Shown here one piece after another: positions 51,101 to 60,500 of a DNA stretch of 64,000 bases. The notes under the pieces were generated by a model. That model ran no database searches and was not told the origin of the DNA. It saw only the letters and a program-made list of their open reading frames with translations. A program made the position numbers and the translations under genes. Positions within the stretch are counted from its first letter, which is position 1; every line of letters starts with the position of its first letter. Source of the stretch: an uncultured Bacteroidales bacterium. Lineage in GTDB: Bacteria > Bacteroidota > Bacteroidia > Bacteroidales > Paludibacteraceae. The stretch is taken from positions 1 through 64,000 of the forward strand of contig CAMUYI010000001.1 in assembly GCA_947164985.1 (NCBI GenBank), given 5' to 3'.

Positions 51101-51199
51101 TTAGTACTTTCGATTCAAAATCTCCGCGGCGATGATCGCTTTACGCAACTCATCGATGTCCGTTAAGTCCGGAATAGTGTTTTGTGTTTCGTCCTTCAT
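51101..51199 (-). CDS. Tiny ORF upstream of greA
   Basis: 32 codons from ATG 51199 to TAA 51101, beginning MKDETQNTIPDLTDIDELRK and ending AEILNRKY. Acidic N-terminus, helical C-terminus. It is the first frame after the greA promoter. It may be a small protein or a leader peptide; I do not recognise it. Confidence 0.5.
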   Translation of the reverse strand: MKDETQNTIPDLTDIDELRKAIIAAEILNRKY

Positions 51200-51345
51200 G
51201 TCGTTATGATTTTTTTTTAAAAACGAAAGGAAACTTCACAGCCTCCTTTCGCCATTAAACCTAAACCTTAACTATGAAAATTTTGTTTTCGGTACAAAAG
51301 TACTGCTTTTATTTGACATAGCCAAATATTTTGGCAAAAAAATGC
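51200..51345 (-). other. Leader of the greA transcript
   Basis: Contains hairpin CGAAAGGA/TCCTTTCG (about 51223-51250) between the promoter and the tiny ORF, then the gap to miaB. Confidence 0.5.
51295..51325 (-). promoter_or_regulatory. Promoter of the tiny ORF and greA
   Basis: Minus strand: TTGGCTATGTCA (51314-51325) and TACTTTTG (51295-51302). Confidence 0.8.
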
Positions 51346-52683
51346 TTATTTTGTGCATTTTTCCACGATTTCACCTCGTAATGTAGCGGCAGAGGCTTCC
51401 AAAACCCGCACATAGACGATATCGCCCACTTTCTGATCCGTACGTGGAAAGACGACCGTTTTGTACTGCGGCGTACGGCCGTACATATCGTCGTGGCTGC
51501 GTTTGGAGAAACCTTCTACCAGCACTTCTACCGTCTTACCTATCTCGCGTTGGTTGGACTCAAGGGACAGTTGGGTTTGCAGGGCGATGATCTCATTGAG
51601 TCGGCGCACTTTCTCCTCTTCGGGAATGTTATCCGGCAGATGTTTGGAGGCATAGGTGCCCGGACGTTCCGAGTACTTGAACATAAACGCGGAGTCGAAT
51701 TTCACCTCGCGCATGAGGCTGAGCGTCTCAGCATGATCATCGAGCGTTTCGTCATGGAAACCGCATAAGATATCGGTACTGATCGCTGCATCGGGCAAGA
51801 TACGTCGTATCGCCGCCACACGCTCCAGATACCACTCCCGCGTATACTTGCGGTTCATGAGTTTGAGCACATGGTTCGAACCCGACTGCACGGCCAGATG
51901 GATGAAGTTACAGAGGTTATCATGCCTACTGATGGCCTCGAGGGTCTTATCACTCATGTCCTTCGGGTGCGAGGTCGTGAAACGAATACGCATGTCCGGT
52001 ACGGCTTCTGCTACGCGTTCCAGCAGGTCCGCAAAGTCGATATCCTCATACTTATACGAATTGACGTTCTGTCCGAGGAGCGTCACCTCTTTATAACCGC
52101 GCGCGCGCAGGTCACGCACTTCGGCGAGGATAGAGTCCACGTCACGACTGCGTTCGCGTCCACGGGTGTAAGGTACAACGCAGTAAGCGCAGAAATTATT
52201 ACATCCGCGCATGATGGAGACAAACCCGCTGATGGAGTGTCCGATACGCGCCGGAATGATATGACGGTAGGTCTCGGTGGTACTCAACTGTACGTTCATC
52301 GCTTTATGTCCCTGTTCGCATTGCGCCAGCAAGTTCGGGATATCGAGGTACGCATCCGGACCGGCTACGAAATCGACGCCAAAGGTATCAATCAACTCCT
52401 GCCCCATTCGCTCCGCCATGCATCCGATGACACCGATGATCGGCTTTCCACTTTCCGCTTTCCACTTTCCACCTTTAATATGCGCCTTCAGTTCCCGCAG
52501 TCGCGAACCTACTTTCTGCTCAGCGTTGTCCCGGATAGAACAAGTGTTAAGCAGGATAATATCCGCTTCCTCCCAACGCTCGGTCAGTTCGGCATCTGTA
52601 GTCTGCAAAATAGCCGCTACCACCTCGCTATCCGCCACATTCATTTGGCATCCGTAGGTCTCAATATAGAATTTTTTACTCAT
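51346..52683 (-). CDS. miaB: tRNA methylthiotransferase MiaB
   Basis: Adds a methylthio group to isopentenyl-adenosine 37 in tRNAs. 445 residues from ATG 52683 (MSKKFYIETYGCQMNVADSE); a longer frame runs back through tRNA-Pro and is rejected. N-terminal UPF0004 domain with three Cys (YGCQMN, NTCSIR, GCMAER), radical SAM motif CNNFCAYC and a C-terminal TRAM domain. 7-nt repeats at 52444-52472 encode GGKWKAESGKP just before IIGVIGCMAER. Confidence 0.96.
   Translation of the reverse strand: MSKKFYIETYGCQMNVADSEVVAAILQTTDAELTERWEEADIILLNTCSIRDNAEQKVGSRLRELKAHIKGGKWKAESGKPIIGVIGCMAERMGQELIDTFGVDFVAGPDAYLDIPNLLAQCEQGHKAMNVQLSTTETYRHIIPARIGHSISGFVSIMRGCNNFCAYCVVPYTRGRERSRDVDSILAEVRDLRARGYKEVTLLGQNVNSYKYEDIDFADLLERVAEAVPDMRIRFTTSHPKDMSDKTLEAISRHDNLCNFIHLAVQSGSNHVLKLMNRKYTREWYLERVAAIRRILPDAAISTDILCGFHDETLDDHAETLSLMREVKFDSAFMFKYSERPGTYASKHLPDNIPEEEKVRRLNEIIALQTQLSLESNQREIGKTVEVLVEGFSKRSHDDMYGRTPQYKTVVFPRTDQKVGDIVYVRVLEASAATLRGEIVEKCTK
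52444..52472 (-). repeat. 7-nt repeat inside miaB
   Basis: GGAAAGT/GGAAAGC units (minus strand) in a loop before the third cluster-binding Cys. Confidence 0.85.
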
Positions 52684-52708
52684 TTTCGTTAAAAAAAGCG
52701 CAATAAAT

Positions 52709-52739
52709 TTGCGTATGTCATTTTTTTGTTGTACCTTTG
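52709..52739 (+). promoter_or_regulatory. Promoter of tRNA-Pro
   Basis: TTGCGTATGTCA (52709-52720) and TACCTTTG (52732-52739), 25 nt before the tRNA. Confidence 0.9.
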
Positions 52740-52763
52740 CACCCGCTTTTGAAAAATAAAGCG

Positions 52764-52837
52764 CGGGAAGTGGCGCAGCCCGGTAGCGCAACGGTCTGGG
52801 GGACCGGAGGTCGCGTGTTCGAATCACGTCTTCCCGA
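52764..52837 (+). tRNA. tRNA-Pro (anticodon GGG)
   Basis: 74 nt: acceptor CGGGAAG/CTTCCCG, anticodon loop CTGGGGG between CGGT and ACCG, T arm CGTG-TTCGAAT-CACG. No encoded CCA. Confidence 0.95.
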
Positions 52838-52839
52838 CA

Positions 52840-52862
52840 AAACAGCTTCGGCTGTTTTTTTT
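52840..52862 (+). terminator. Terminator after tRNA-Pro
   Basis: AACAGC-TTCG-GCTGTT followed by T8; it reaches the stop codon of the convergent PorW-like gene. Confidence 0.9.
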
Positions 52863-55492
52863 TATAACAGAGGCAGGTTCACTTCGGTGACAGCCTTTAT
52901 TTGTATATGTTCGAGTCGAGTTTGCATCTCGGCATTCTTCTGCATCAGGTCAATCCACCATTCCGCTTCATCCAAATCTGCGAATCCGCTGACACGCAGA
53001 GCGCAAGTCGTTTTATACACCGGCATCTTCTGCAAATCGAAATCACGAATGAGGAACTGGCTAAAGTTAAACAACGCCACTTCGTAGAGCAACTCATTGA
53101 GTGCCTGTTCATCTTCTTGCGGCAGTATCAGCAGTACCACGGACGGCTGTTTGCGATCCTCACTCCACTCTTTCTGCGCTTTCTGTTCCTCTTCGTCCGC
53201 TGTATCTTGAGTCTTACCACGTAAGTCTTCCAGATTACCGGTCGCTCCGCCTTTCTGACTTTCCATACCCTGCCCCATCATCGCAAGCATCTCTTTGGCC
53301 ATCGTTCCCAGTTCGGTCGTACCATAGTCACGCACCATCTCCTGCAGTGCTTCCACAAACGCATTCTGCCCTTCGGTACGAGCCACCGCGACAGCATTGA
53401 GGAAGAGGAAACGGGGAGTCAGCGACCAATGGTCATTGGTCATTTGTGATTTGTGATTTGTGATTTGCGATTTCACTTCGGCAAAACGACCATGCTTATA
53501 AGCATCGTACGTAAGCGCATAGAGGGAGTCTTGCGCAGCCAACATATGCCGCATTCGGGCGATATAGTCCGCATCATGTCGCAGAGCGTGCAAGCGCAGG
53601 TCTTCGTAGATATCCGTCATGCAAGAATGGTTCGGGAAACGACGTTCCAGTTCATGCAGTGTCTCCACCGCCTGCAGCGTGTCGTTTAGTCGGTCTCGAT
53701 AGAGGAAATAGAGCGCTACCATCCCATCTCGCCACAAACTGTCACTAAGCGCATAGTCCTGTTCTGTACGCGGTATCTGCTGCAAGTAGTACTCCGGTTT
53801 ATGGGTATCGGTCTCCAGTTTGGGAGCAGATACTGAGGTCGAATCTTGTCCAATAGAATCAGACAGGGCCTCCTTCTCCTCATCCGTTAATCCGTTCGTT
53901 CCATCATCCGCTATCAGCACCTGTTTGCTCTGGCGTCTCCAGTTATCTTCAAGCGGCCGGTTCCCCCATTTGCGCCGCCATTCCTGCTGACCCTGTTTGA
54001 TGAGTTGGGGGTTATAGAAATACCATTCGCCCTTTTGTCCACCGCTTCCGCCTAACATATTGGCGGTGTTGACACTTCGTGGACCTACATCACCATGCGC
54101 CAGTTCACGTGCCGCCTCAGCCTGCTGAATCGAATCTTGCTTCTCCGCTTCGATGAGTTCAGCGATGATCTTATCCACGACCGCACGTTGCTCCTCTTCA
54201 GTCATATGGCCAAGCCGTTGGAGCGAGTCTTGCAACTGGACTTGGTTATAGGATACGATCAGTTCATCCAGCACTTCGGAGCGCTTGAGCAGCCGTGCAT
54301 ACTCCTTATGTTCTGCCGTGAGAATAGTCACCGCTTCGCGGTAACAAGGTTGGGCCTTCACGTAGTTATGCTGCTCAAAATAGATATCGCCTGCGCGCAT
54401 GAGGATAGCCGCCTTTGCCGTTCCGGCCTGCGTCGATTCGGCGATTGCTTTCTCATACATCTCAAGCGCCTTAACGGTATCTTTATTCTGCAGATGGATA
54501 TTTCCCATCGCTCCGTAGATCTGATCCAACCGGTCTTTGAACTTGGTCTGCTTGGTCATCGTACGCAGTTGACGCAGACTGTTCTTTCCTCCCAACTCCG
54601 CCATGCGGATGCGGGCATTGAACTCCATCTCGTTGGGTGGCGCCATACGAACGACACGCTTGTATGCTTGAAGGGCTTCGTCCTTATTGCCCTCTTTCTC
54701 ATACAACTGTCCCAGCACGTATGCAAACCGCGGACGGTAGATCTTACGTTTCTCATACGGCATCGCTATCTTCACGAACGGCAGGGCCTCGCGGTAATGC
54801 TCACCCTTGAGCAACACATCCGCTTTGACAGCCGAATAGAGTTTGGCGTGCTTCTTACTGAGCGCGTCTATCTGCACGCGGTTCAAGGCATCTTCCACTT
54901 CGTACTGCCATCCCATCTCCGCATACGCACGCGCAATCCATAGACGACATTGCGCGATGATATCGGGGTCGTTCTGATAATGGTTAATGATATAATTGAA
55001 GGTACTTACCGCACCTAAGAAATCGCCTTTATGAAATTCCGCCTGACCGAGTCGAAGCCATGCCAGATGCATCTCGGCATTGAACTCCTCGGATTGGAGC
55101 CATAACTTATATTTGGGATCGTTCGCCTTTTTAGGGTCACGTTTGGGTTTCGCTTTGATAGAATGCAACTTAATACACTTGCGGCATTTCTCGATGGTCT
55201 TGTCCATCTGAGAACTTGCCGCCTCAGCTGCTTTATGATTGGATACCGGGTAGAGATACAGCACCGTGCTGTAATCATCCGTATTGGCATCCTGTATGGC
55301 TTTGAGACCTTCTTCGTAGGCCGCATTGCCGTTAAAAAGAATATTGTATTTGACTTTCGTCTGATGGAATGACCGACTCGCCCACGTATTTTTTTGCGTG
55401 GAGCAAGATATAATTGAAAATTGAAAATTGAAAATTGAAAGGATTATCAACCCTCTCACTATACCTCTATATGTCTTTCTTTCACTTTTCAC
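52862..55492 (-). CDS. porW: PorW/SprE-like TPR lipoprotein of the type IX secretion system
   Basis: 876 residues: lipoprotein signal ending FSIISC (lipidated Cys), then YNILFNGNAAYEEG, and many TPR helices over residues 100-460 (AEMHLAWLRLGQAEFHKGDFL, ALEMYEKAIAESTQAG). A Gln/charged middle part follows, with further helical repeats to the end. Length, signal and opening fit SprE/PorW, an outer-membrane-associated lipoprotein needed for T9SS in Flavobacterium and Porphyromonas. The signal core FSIFNFQFSI is encoded by four 7-nt repeats (55412-55439). Another repeat at 53431-53475 encodes SQITNHKSQMTN. Confidence 0.8.
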   Translation of the reverse strand: MKSERKTYRGIVRGLIILSIFNFQFSIISCSTQKNTWASRSFHQTKVKYNILFNGNAAYEEGLKAIQDANTDDYSTVLYLYPVSNHKAAEAASSQMDKTIEKCRKCIKLHSIKAKPKRDPKKANDPKYKLWLQSEEFNAEMHLAWLRLGQAEFHKGDFLGAVSTFNYIINHYQNDPDIIAQCRLWIARAYAEMGWQYEVEDALNRVQIDALSKKHAKLYSAVKADVLLKGEHYREALPFVKIAMPYEKRKIYRPRFAYVLGQLYEKEGNKDEALQAYKRVVRMAPPNEMEFNARIRMAELGGKNSLRQLRTMTKQTKFKDRLDQIYGAMGNIHLQNKDTVKALEMYEKAIAESTQAGTAKAAILMRAGDIYFEQHNYVKAQPCYREAVTILTAEHKEYARLLKRSEVLDELIVSYNQVQLQDSLQRLGHMTEEEQRAVVDKIIAELIEAEKQDSIQQAEAARELAHGDVGPRSVNTANMLGGSGGQKGEWYFYNPQLIKQGQQEWRRKWGNRPLEDNWRRQSKQVLIADDGTNGLTDEEKEALSDSIGQDSTSVSAPKLETDTHKPEYYLQQIPRTEQDYALSDSLWRDGMVALYFLYRDRLNDTLQAVETLHELERRFPNHSCMTDIYEDLRLHALRHDADYIARMRHMLAAQDSLYALTYDAYKHGRFAEVKSQITNHKSQMTNDHWSLTPRFLFLNAVAVARTEGQNAFVEALQEMVRDYGTTELGTMAKEMLAMMGQGMESQKGGATGNLEDLRGKTQDTADEEEQKAQKEWSEDRKQPSVVLLILPQEDEQALNELLYEVALFNFSQFLIRDFDLQKMPVYKTTCALRVSGFADLDEAEWWIDLMQKNAEMQTRLEHIQIKAVTEVNLPLL
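53431..53475 (-). repeat. 7-nt repeat inside the PorW-like gene
   Basis: TTGTGAT units (plus phase), coding SQITNHKSQMTND in a hydrophilic linker. Confidence 0.85.
55412..55439 (-). repeat. Four 7-nt units coding a signal-peptide core
   Basis: AATTGAA x4 on the plus strand, that is TTCAATT x4 on the coding strand; same peptide as at 5047-5074. Confidence 0.9.
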
Positions 55493-55507
55493 TTTTCTCC
55501 TTTCACT

Positions 55508-56182
55508 TTATTTGAGTCCTTTGACATGACTCTGTGCGGCAATAAATTCCTTGAGATAGAATGGCTCGTAGTAAGCCAAATCTGATTTCTGATGTCTGAT
55601 GTCTAATGTCTCTGCTAAGACACCGACGTATTGCGCTTCGGGTACGATATCAAGAATAAAATGCCAGTTGGGCTTGGTGAACACCGATTGACATTTAGCA
55701 GCTCCGTCACCGAAGTAATAGACTTCCTTCCCTCCGGCATACAGGCTATCTTCATTATCGATAACGACAGCCTTGGTCTCTCCGTCTATTATCGTATAGA
55801 CCTCCATGCGACGCGCGTCTATCATCGGAATCATAACTGCTAATCCCTCATCGCTAATCGTTAATCGTTTTCTTGCTGCTTCGCAGAGCACCTCGAGTGT
55901 CGGTACGGGAATGAGGGGTACATTGAGGCCGTAGCAGAGGCCTTTAGCGGTTGAAGCACCTATACGGAGGCCCGTATAGCTGCCCGGACCTTCGGAGAGC
56001 GCCACGGCATCAATAGAAAGATGCTGCTCCCGTGCGAACGAGAGCAGTTCCTCTATATACAGAGGCAGCAACCGCGCATGGTTGCTTCCTTCGTAGTGAA
56101 TACACTGCTTGATCAGCGAACCGTCTTTACAGACGGCCGCTGAACAAACAGATGTACTGGTTTCGATACATAGTATCGTCAT
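55508..56182 (-). CDS. tsaB: tRNA threonylcarbamoyladenosine biosynthesis protein TsaB
   Basis: Partner of TsaD in making t6A37 in tRNA. 224 residues; ASKHA fold with MTILCIETSTSVCSAAVCK, ALSEGPGSYTGLRIGASTAKGL and the ending DLAYYEPFYLKEFIA. 7-nt TGATGTC-like repeats (55581-55613) encode LDIRHQKS just before the conserved C-terminal motif. It lies in the minus-strand run between the barrel protein and the PorW-like gene. Confidence 0.95.
   Translation of the reverse strand: MTILCIETSTSVCSAAVCKDGSLIKQCIHYEGSNHARLLPLYIEELLSFAREQHLSIDAVALSEGPGSYTGLRIGASTAKGLCYGLNVPLIPVPTLEVLCEAARKRLTISDEGLAVMIPMIDARRMEVYTIIDGETKAVVIDNEDSLYAGGKEVYYFGDGAAKCQSVFTKPNWHFILDIVPEAQYVGVLAETLDIRHQKSDLAYYEPFYLKEFIAAQSHVKGLK
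55581..55613 (-). repeat. 7-nt repeat inside tsaB
   Basis: GATGTCT/AATGTCT units coding LDIRHQKSD. Confidence 0.8.
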
Positions 56183-56185
56183 GCC

Positions 56186-57553
56186 TTAGAAGAGCTTGGA
56201 ATCTTTAAACTGTTTCTTCTTCGGGAAATTGAAGTGGTAAGCCACCTTAACACCGGCATCGAAGAAACTCAACTTGTCAGCATACGCATGCGTAGCGGAC
56301 AGCACATCCAATTTAGCCACGGAAGAGCCGTCGCCAGCCGGAGCTGTCAAGTTGAATAAGCCTTCAGCGTTCGGGGTATTCTTGTAGGACAAGTTCCAAC
56401 CGTAGTTAGCATACGCACCCAAGCCAAGCGAGTTACCGCTCTTCAGAACCCACTCATAACCGAGTTCGGCTGTCAGCATGAGGTTCATATTGAATTGGAT
56501 ACCATTCTTCTCCGTCGGTTGTTGACCTTCGTACTTACCGGTTAGCACTTCATCGATCATGGTGACACCCGTCTCATCGAAGTACGCAGAGATATGTGTC
56601 TGGTCGATGTTAGCCGTTTGCTGATACGGCGTATACAACGGGATCATCAGTTTCGGACCGACATTGAAGAACACACCGTTATCAGCTATCAACGAGAACA
56701 ATACCGGGATCTCCAACTGGAGTTGGTGGTCGGTCTCTTTGATATCCTTAACATCCACGGTATAGAATACATTGGACGTACCTACCGTTTGGGCAGGGAG
56801 GTTCTTATAATCAGAATCCAGTTTCAGGCCACTCTGTTGGTAACCGATACCGAGACCGGCGATGATACCGAGGTCTACAGGACGACCGTCCTTAGCCCAG
56901 TAGTGCGCATATTGCAGATCCAGCACAGCGTCACCACCACAGAGCCAGTTAGCATTCTCCGTATGGTGCATGAGGGACGATGCGCCACCACGAACTCCGA
57001 TCGTGAAACGGTCGTAGTTATGCTTGAAGTTCTGCTGACTCATGATCGTTTCTTTGCTTTTGGCTTGCTCCGTCAGTTGCTCTTCTTCCTGCGGTTCTTG
57101 CGCTTTCGGTTCTTCGGCTACCGGAGCTGGTTTCTCTACCACCGGCTCTTCTGCAACAACCGGTTCGGGTTCGGGTTCTGCCGGAGCAGGTTCATCTACT
57201 ACCGGTTCTTCCTTTACTACCGGCTTCTCTTCTGCCACCGGCTCTTGCTCACGCGGATGCACGGGAATCAAACACTCCTCGCAAATCCACGAATAGATAT
57301 TCATCAGCAAGACACCTTCAGGGAAACGTTTCGTTCCCAACTGACCTACGGTATGTACTTTATCCCATACCCAGACAGAAGGTCTCTCACCGGTGAGGTA
57401 CTCTTGGCACTCGCGTTTGATCATCACGGAGTCGCCTTTCGCCACTTTCCATGTGTGTTGGCTTGGTTCCGCAGCCTGCTGTGCCGACATAGTCGACACA
57501 ACAGATGCGCTTATCAGAGTGGCTGCAATCAGAATAGTTTTTATAGTCTTCAT
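56186..57553 (-). CDS. Outer-membrane barrel protein with LysM-like head and Glu/Pro/Val linker
   Basis: 455 residues. Signal MKTIKTILIAATLISASVVS; a LysM-like domain (about 38-100; HTWKVAKGDSVMIKRECQEY); a low-complexity linker rich in E, P, V and A (about 103-165, repeating EPVVEE/PAPEPEP); then a beta-barrel (about 185-455; FTIGVRGGASSLMHH, GLGIGYQQSGL) ending FNFPKKKQFKDSKLF. It may anchor the outer membrane to peptidoglycan. A strong AGGAGG site precedes ATG 57553. Only 14 nt separate it from the giant gene upstream. Confidence 0.85.
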   Translation of the reverse strand: MKTIKTILIAATLISASVVSTMSAQQAAEPSQHTWKVAKGDSVMIKRECQEYLTGERPSVWVWDKVHTVGQLGTKRFPEGVLLMNIYSWICEECLIPVHPREQEPVAEEKPVVKEEPVVDEPAPAEPEPEPVVAEEPVVEKPAPVAEEPKAQEPQEEEQLTEQAKSKETIMSQQNFKHNYDRFTIGVRGGASSLMHHTENANWLCGGDAVLDLQYAHYWAKDGRPVDLGIIAGLGIGYQQSGLKLDSDYKNLPAQTVGTSNVFYTVDVKDIKETDHQLQLEIPVLFSLIADNGVFFNVGPKLMIPLYTPYQQTANIDQTHISAYFDETGVTMIDEVLTGKYEGQQPTEKNGIQFNMNLMLTAELGYEWVLKSGNSLGLGAYANYGWNLSYKNTPNAEGLFNLTAPAGDGSSVAKLDVLSATHAYADKLSFFDAGVKVAYHFNFPKKKQFKDSKLF

Positions 57554-57560
57554 AGTGCTA

Positions 57561-57566
57561 CCTCCT
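57561..57566 (-). promoter_or_regulatory. Strong Shine-Dalgarno site before the barrel gene
   Basis: AGGAGG on the minus strand, 7 nt before ATG 57553, immediately after the giant gene stop. Confidence 0.8.
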
Positions 57567-57567
57567 A

Positions 57568-60500
57568 TCATTTAACAATGTAACGTAAGGTTGTCTTCAG
57601 GTTGTCACTGCTCAGCTCAACCAGATAGAATCCGAAGTCATTAGCCGCCTTGATAGTGAACGACTCTTCGCCATACGATGTGTATGTGCGTTGGAGCAAT
57701 CCTTCTGCGGTGTAGATACGGATCGTGGTCTTCTCCTCCGGATTGAGGTTAATCACTTGGATATCCTCACCCGGCTTGCTAAGCGACGGTACGAGTGCCG
57801 GAGCGGCAGCGGAAGCACCGATCGTGATGACTCTGGAGATACCGCGTGCGCCACAGAAATCTGCAGACGCAGCCGGAATATCCAATACGGCATAGTACTT
57901 ATCACCTGCCGGCAGCGGTGCACCGTTCGCCAAGGTGTAGTAATAACCCTTTCCGACTTTGGTATCCGTCGAATCCGGCGCTGCACCGAGCATCTTATAC
58001 CAGAGCACATACTCCGGATGCTCTGTATCCAGCGAGTCAAGTTGAATATTCTCCCACAGATTGTTGATCTGGTTACGGTTGATCATGATAACACGATAAC
58101 CATAGTATGCTTTCACATCCAGCGTATCAACATACGGTACGTTGATCTTCACAACCAGACGAACCACGGAGTCACACTTGTGACGGTTGGTGAAGGTGTG
58201 GAAGTACGAACCGGAGTTGGTAATAATCGTATCAGCTGCCTCCCATTTATACATGTTACAATATGCAGTGGTCAGCGAATCAACGGTCGAATCGGTCTGA
58301 TGAACCGTCAGCTTCAACTCGTAGAGGATACTATCACACTTGGTCTTAGCATAACGCAAGGTGTCATAGTGCAAGCCGGCAGCATCAATTGTATGACCAC
58401 GCCAGATGATAGGCAGGTCTGCTTCACATATAGTGCTGTCTTCTTTCTGCATCTCTGCTACTGTCTGAACGGTAAGGTTCAGCGTGTAGCGGATACTATC
58501 ACACTTGGTCTTTGTATAACGCAAGGTATCGTAATACGTACCTGCAGCGGTAATATCCTGTCCACGCCATGTGATCGGCATGTCAGCCGCGCAAACGGTG
58601 CTGTCCACCTTAACATCAGTCGTATCTTGAACGATGAGGTTCAACGTGAAGCGAACGCTGTCACATCCGGAAACTGCATAGTGCAAGGTGTCGTAATACA
58701 TACCTGCAGCGGTAATATTCTGACCACGCCATACAATCGGCATGTCTGCTGCACATACCACGCTGTCCTCTTGCGGCTTATCCGTTGCTTTATTGATCGT
58801 TACATCTACGAAATAGATTTGATCACACGTAGAACCTTCCATTTGACCATCGTTGTAATAATAGATACCGCTGGTGTAAATCATCGTATCATTATTCAAT
58901 GCCCATTTGAAACTATCGCATGCCAAGACAACACCTAATGTCAATTTATACGCATCATCATAGGTCGTATCGTTCTTACATGCCTCAGCCGGAACGTTGA
59001 TATTGATAGGCGTCTTCAATGTATCCGTCACGTCGCACTCCGTATTGATGATATAACGCATGTTAAGCGTCGTAGCAGTAGCCTGACGCGTCACTTTGTA
59101 CGGCATCGGCTGCCAATCGCCTTGTGCATCCTGAGCTTGCCATTCAATGGTATTCACGTTCATTAGCGTCTTATCATCATCTTGCTGGAATAGCTCAAGG
59201 AGTTTGCTTGTAGCGAAAGCAAATTCTACAGAATCTTTATCATTAATATAAGGTAGAGCCATCAACTCATCCTTACTATAGAGTTCCGGCAGTGTCAATG
59301 CTACATAGTGCATTATAGTATCTACATAACGCGAACGATCATAGTAGAGCGGTTCCGAAACAGTCTTCGTCGGATAATACGATATCGAATCCGGGTTCTT
59401 CGTCGGCATAGCGTTTGGACATACATAAATGGTCGAGTCTCCATACTTCCATTCCTCAGTCGGGAAGACGATATCCTTCCGGTAAATCTTATTACACTCA
59501 GTACTCTTGATAATCAACAAGAGGGTATCTACCGTATCATTCTTCAGATAGAACTTCGTCAGATCCAAAGTTGCCTGCGTAGTATCATTGAGGGATCCGT
59601 CTGCATTGTAAACCGGTTTCGCCCAGTAAACAGTATCTACTTTGGATATCGTATCGACGGTATCAGCAATACTGCGGTAGTATTCCGTCAATTTGATGCT
59701 GGACGAATCGACGAATAGTTGCATACCGCGAACGAGTACAGGGGTTGCTCCCAGTTTCTTTATCGAGTCAACCGTCAAGGCCTCCGGGGCTACCAGCGGG
59801 TGAATCTGGAATAAAGTGATCGAGTCTTTCATCACCGGACCGTCTTGGAACTCAACTCGATCTGTCCACTCCATCGACGTATTGATCGTATACTGTTGTT
59901 TGGTGATTGTATCGGTGTAAATTTCTCCCTGACATACGTAAGCAACAATCGTGTCAAACAACGAGTCACGTTTTACATTCGGGATCAACTCTGCCCAGAT
60001 ATGCGAAGTGGTATCCGATTTATATTCGATAAACATATACGGAGGCCATCCGAGGTTAGTAATCAGATCACGGTCGAGATCGATCGAGTCACGAGACGAT
60101 TGACCTTGTTTGTAGGTCTTGCTGATTGTAGCTTGCTCGTCGCACCCGAAGTAAACACTTGCTGATACTTTGACGCTATCCGTAGCATTACTCCAGTTAT
60201 CTACGTGCAGACGCAAGTCACAGGTGTCAGGAATAGCGATAGAGTCCAAACGAACCTGATACCAGGTCTTCTGATGCGCCGGGTTCACATTGCCGTGTTC
60301 CCAGTCGAATACCATCGGATTCATACATGTATCACCGGTGGTCTGCGGGGTATTCAAGCGAACCTTTATATCCTTGCTAGTCTTTACACGTACATACAAT
60401 GTAACAGAATCTTTGGTAATGAAACGATGCAGCAAACTATCGATGAACTCAGGATCCGTACCGGAGAAATCAAAGTTCATACCGGCTTTCTTGATCGCTT

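Noticed and set aside
52764..52837. tRNA genes as attachment sites of an integrated element
   Set aside because: No repeated 3' tRNA end, integrase or phage gene lies near any of the three tRNAs.
57691..58938. Open frame of 415 codons on the plus strand
   Set aside because: Antisense to the giant surface protein, which has signal, repeats and sorting tail; the plus-strand product has low-quality composition.
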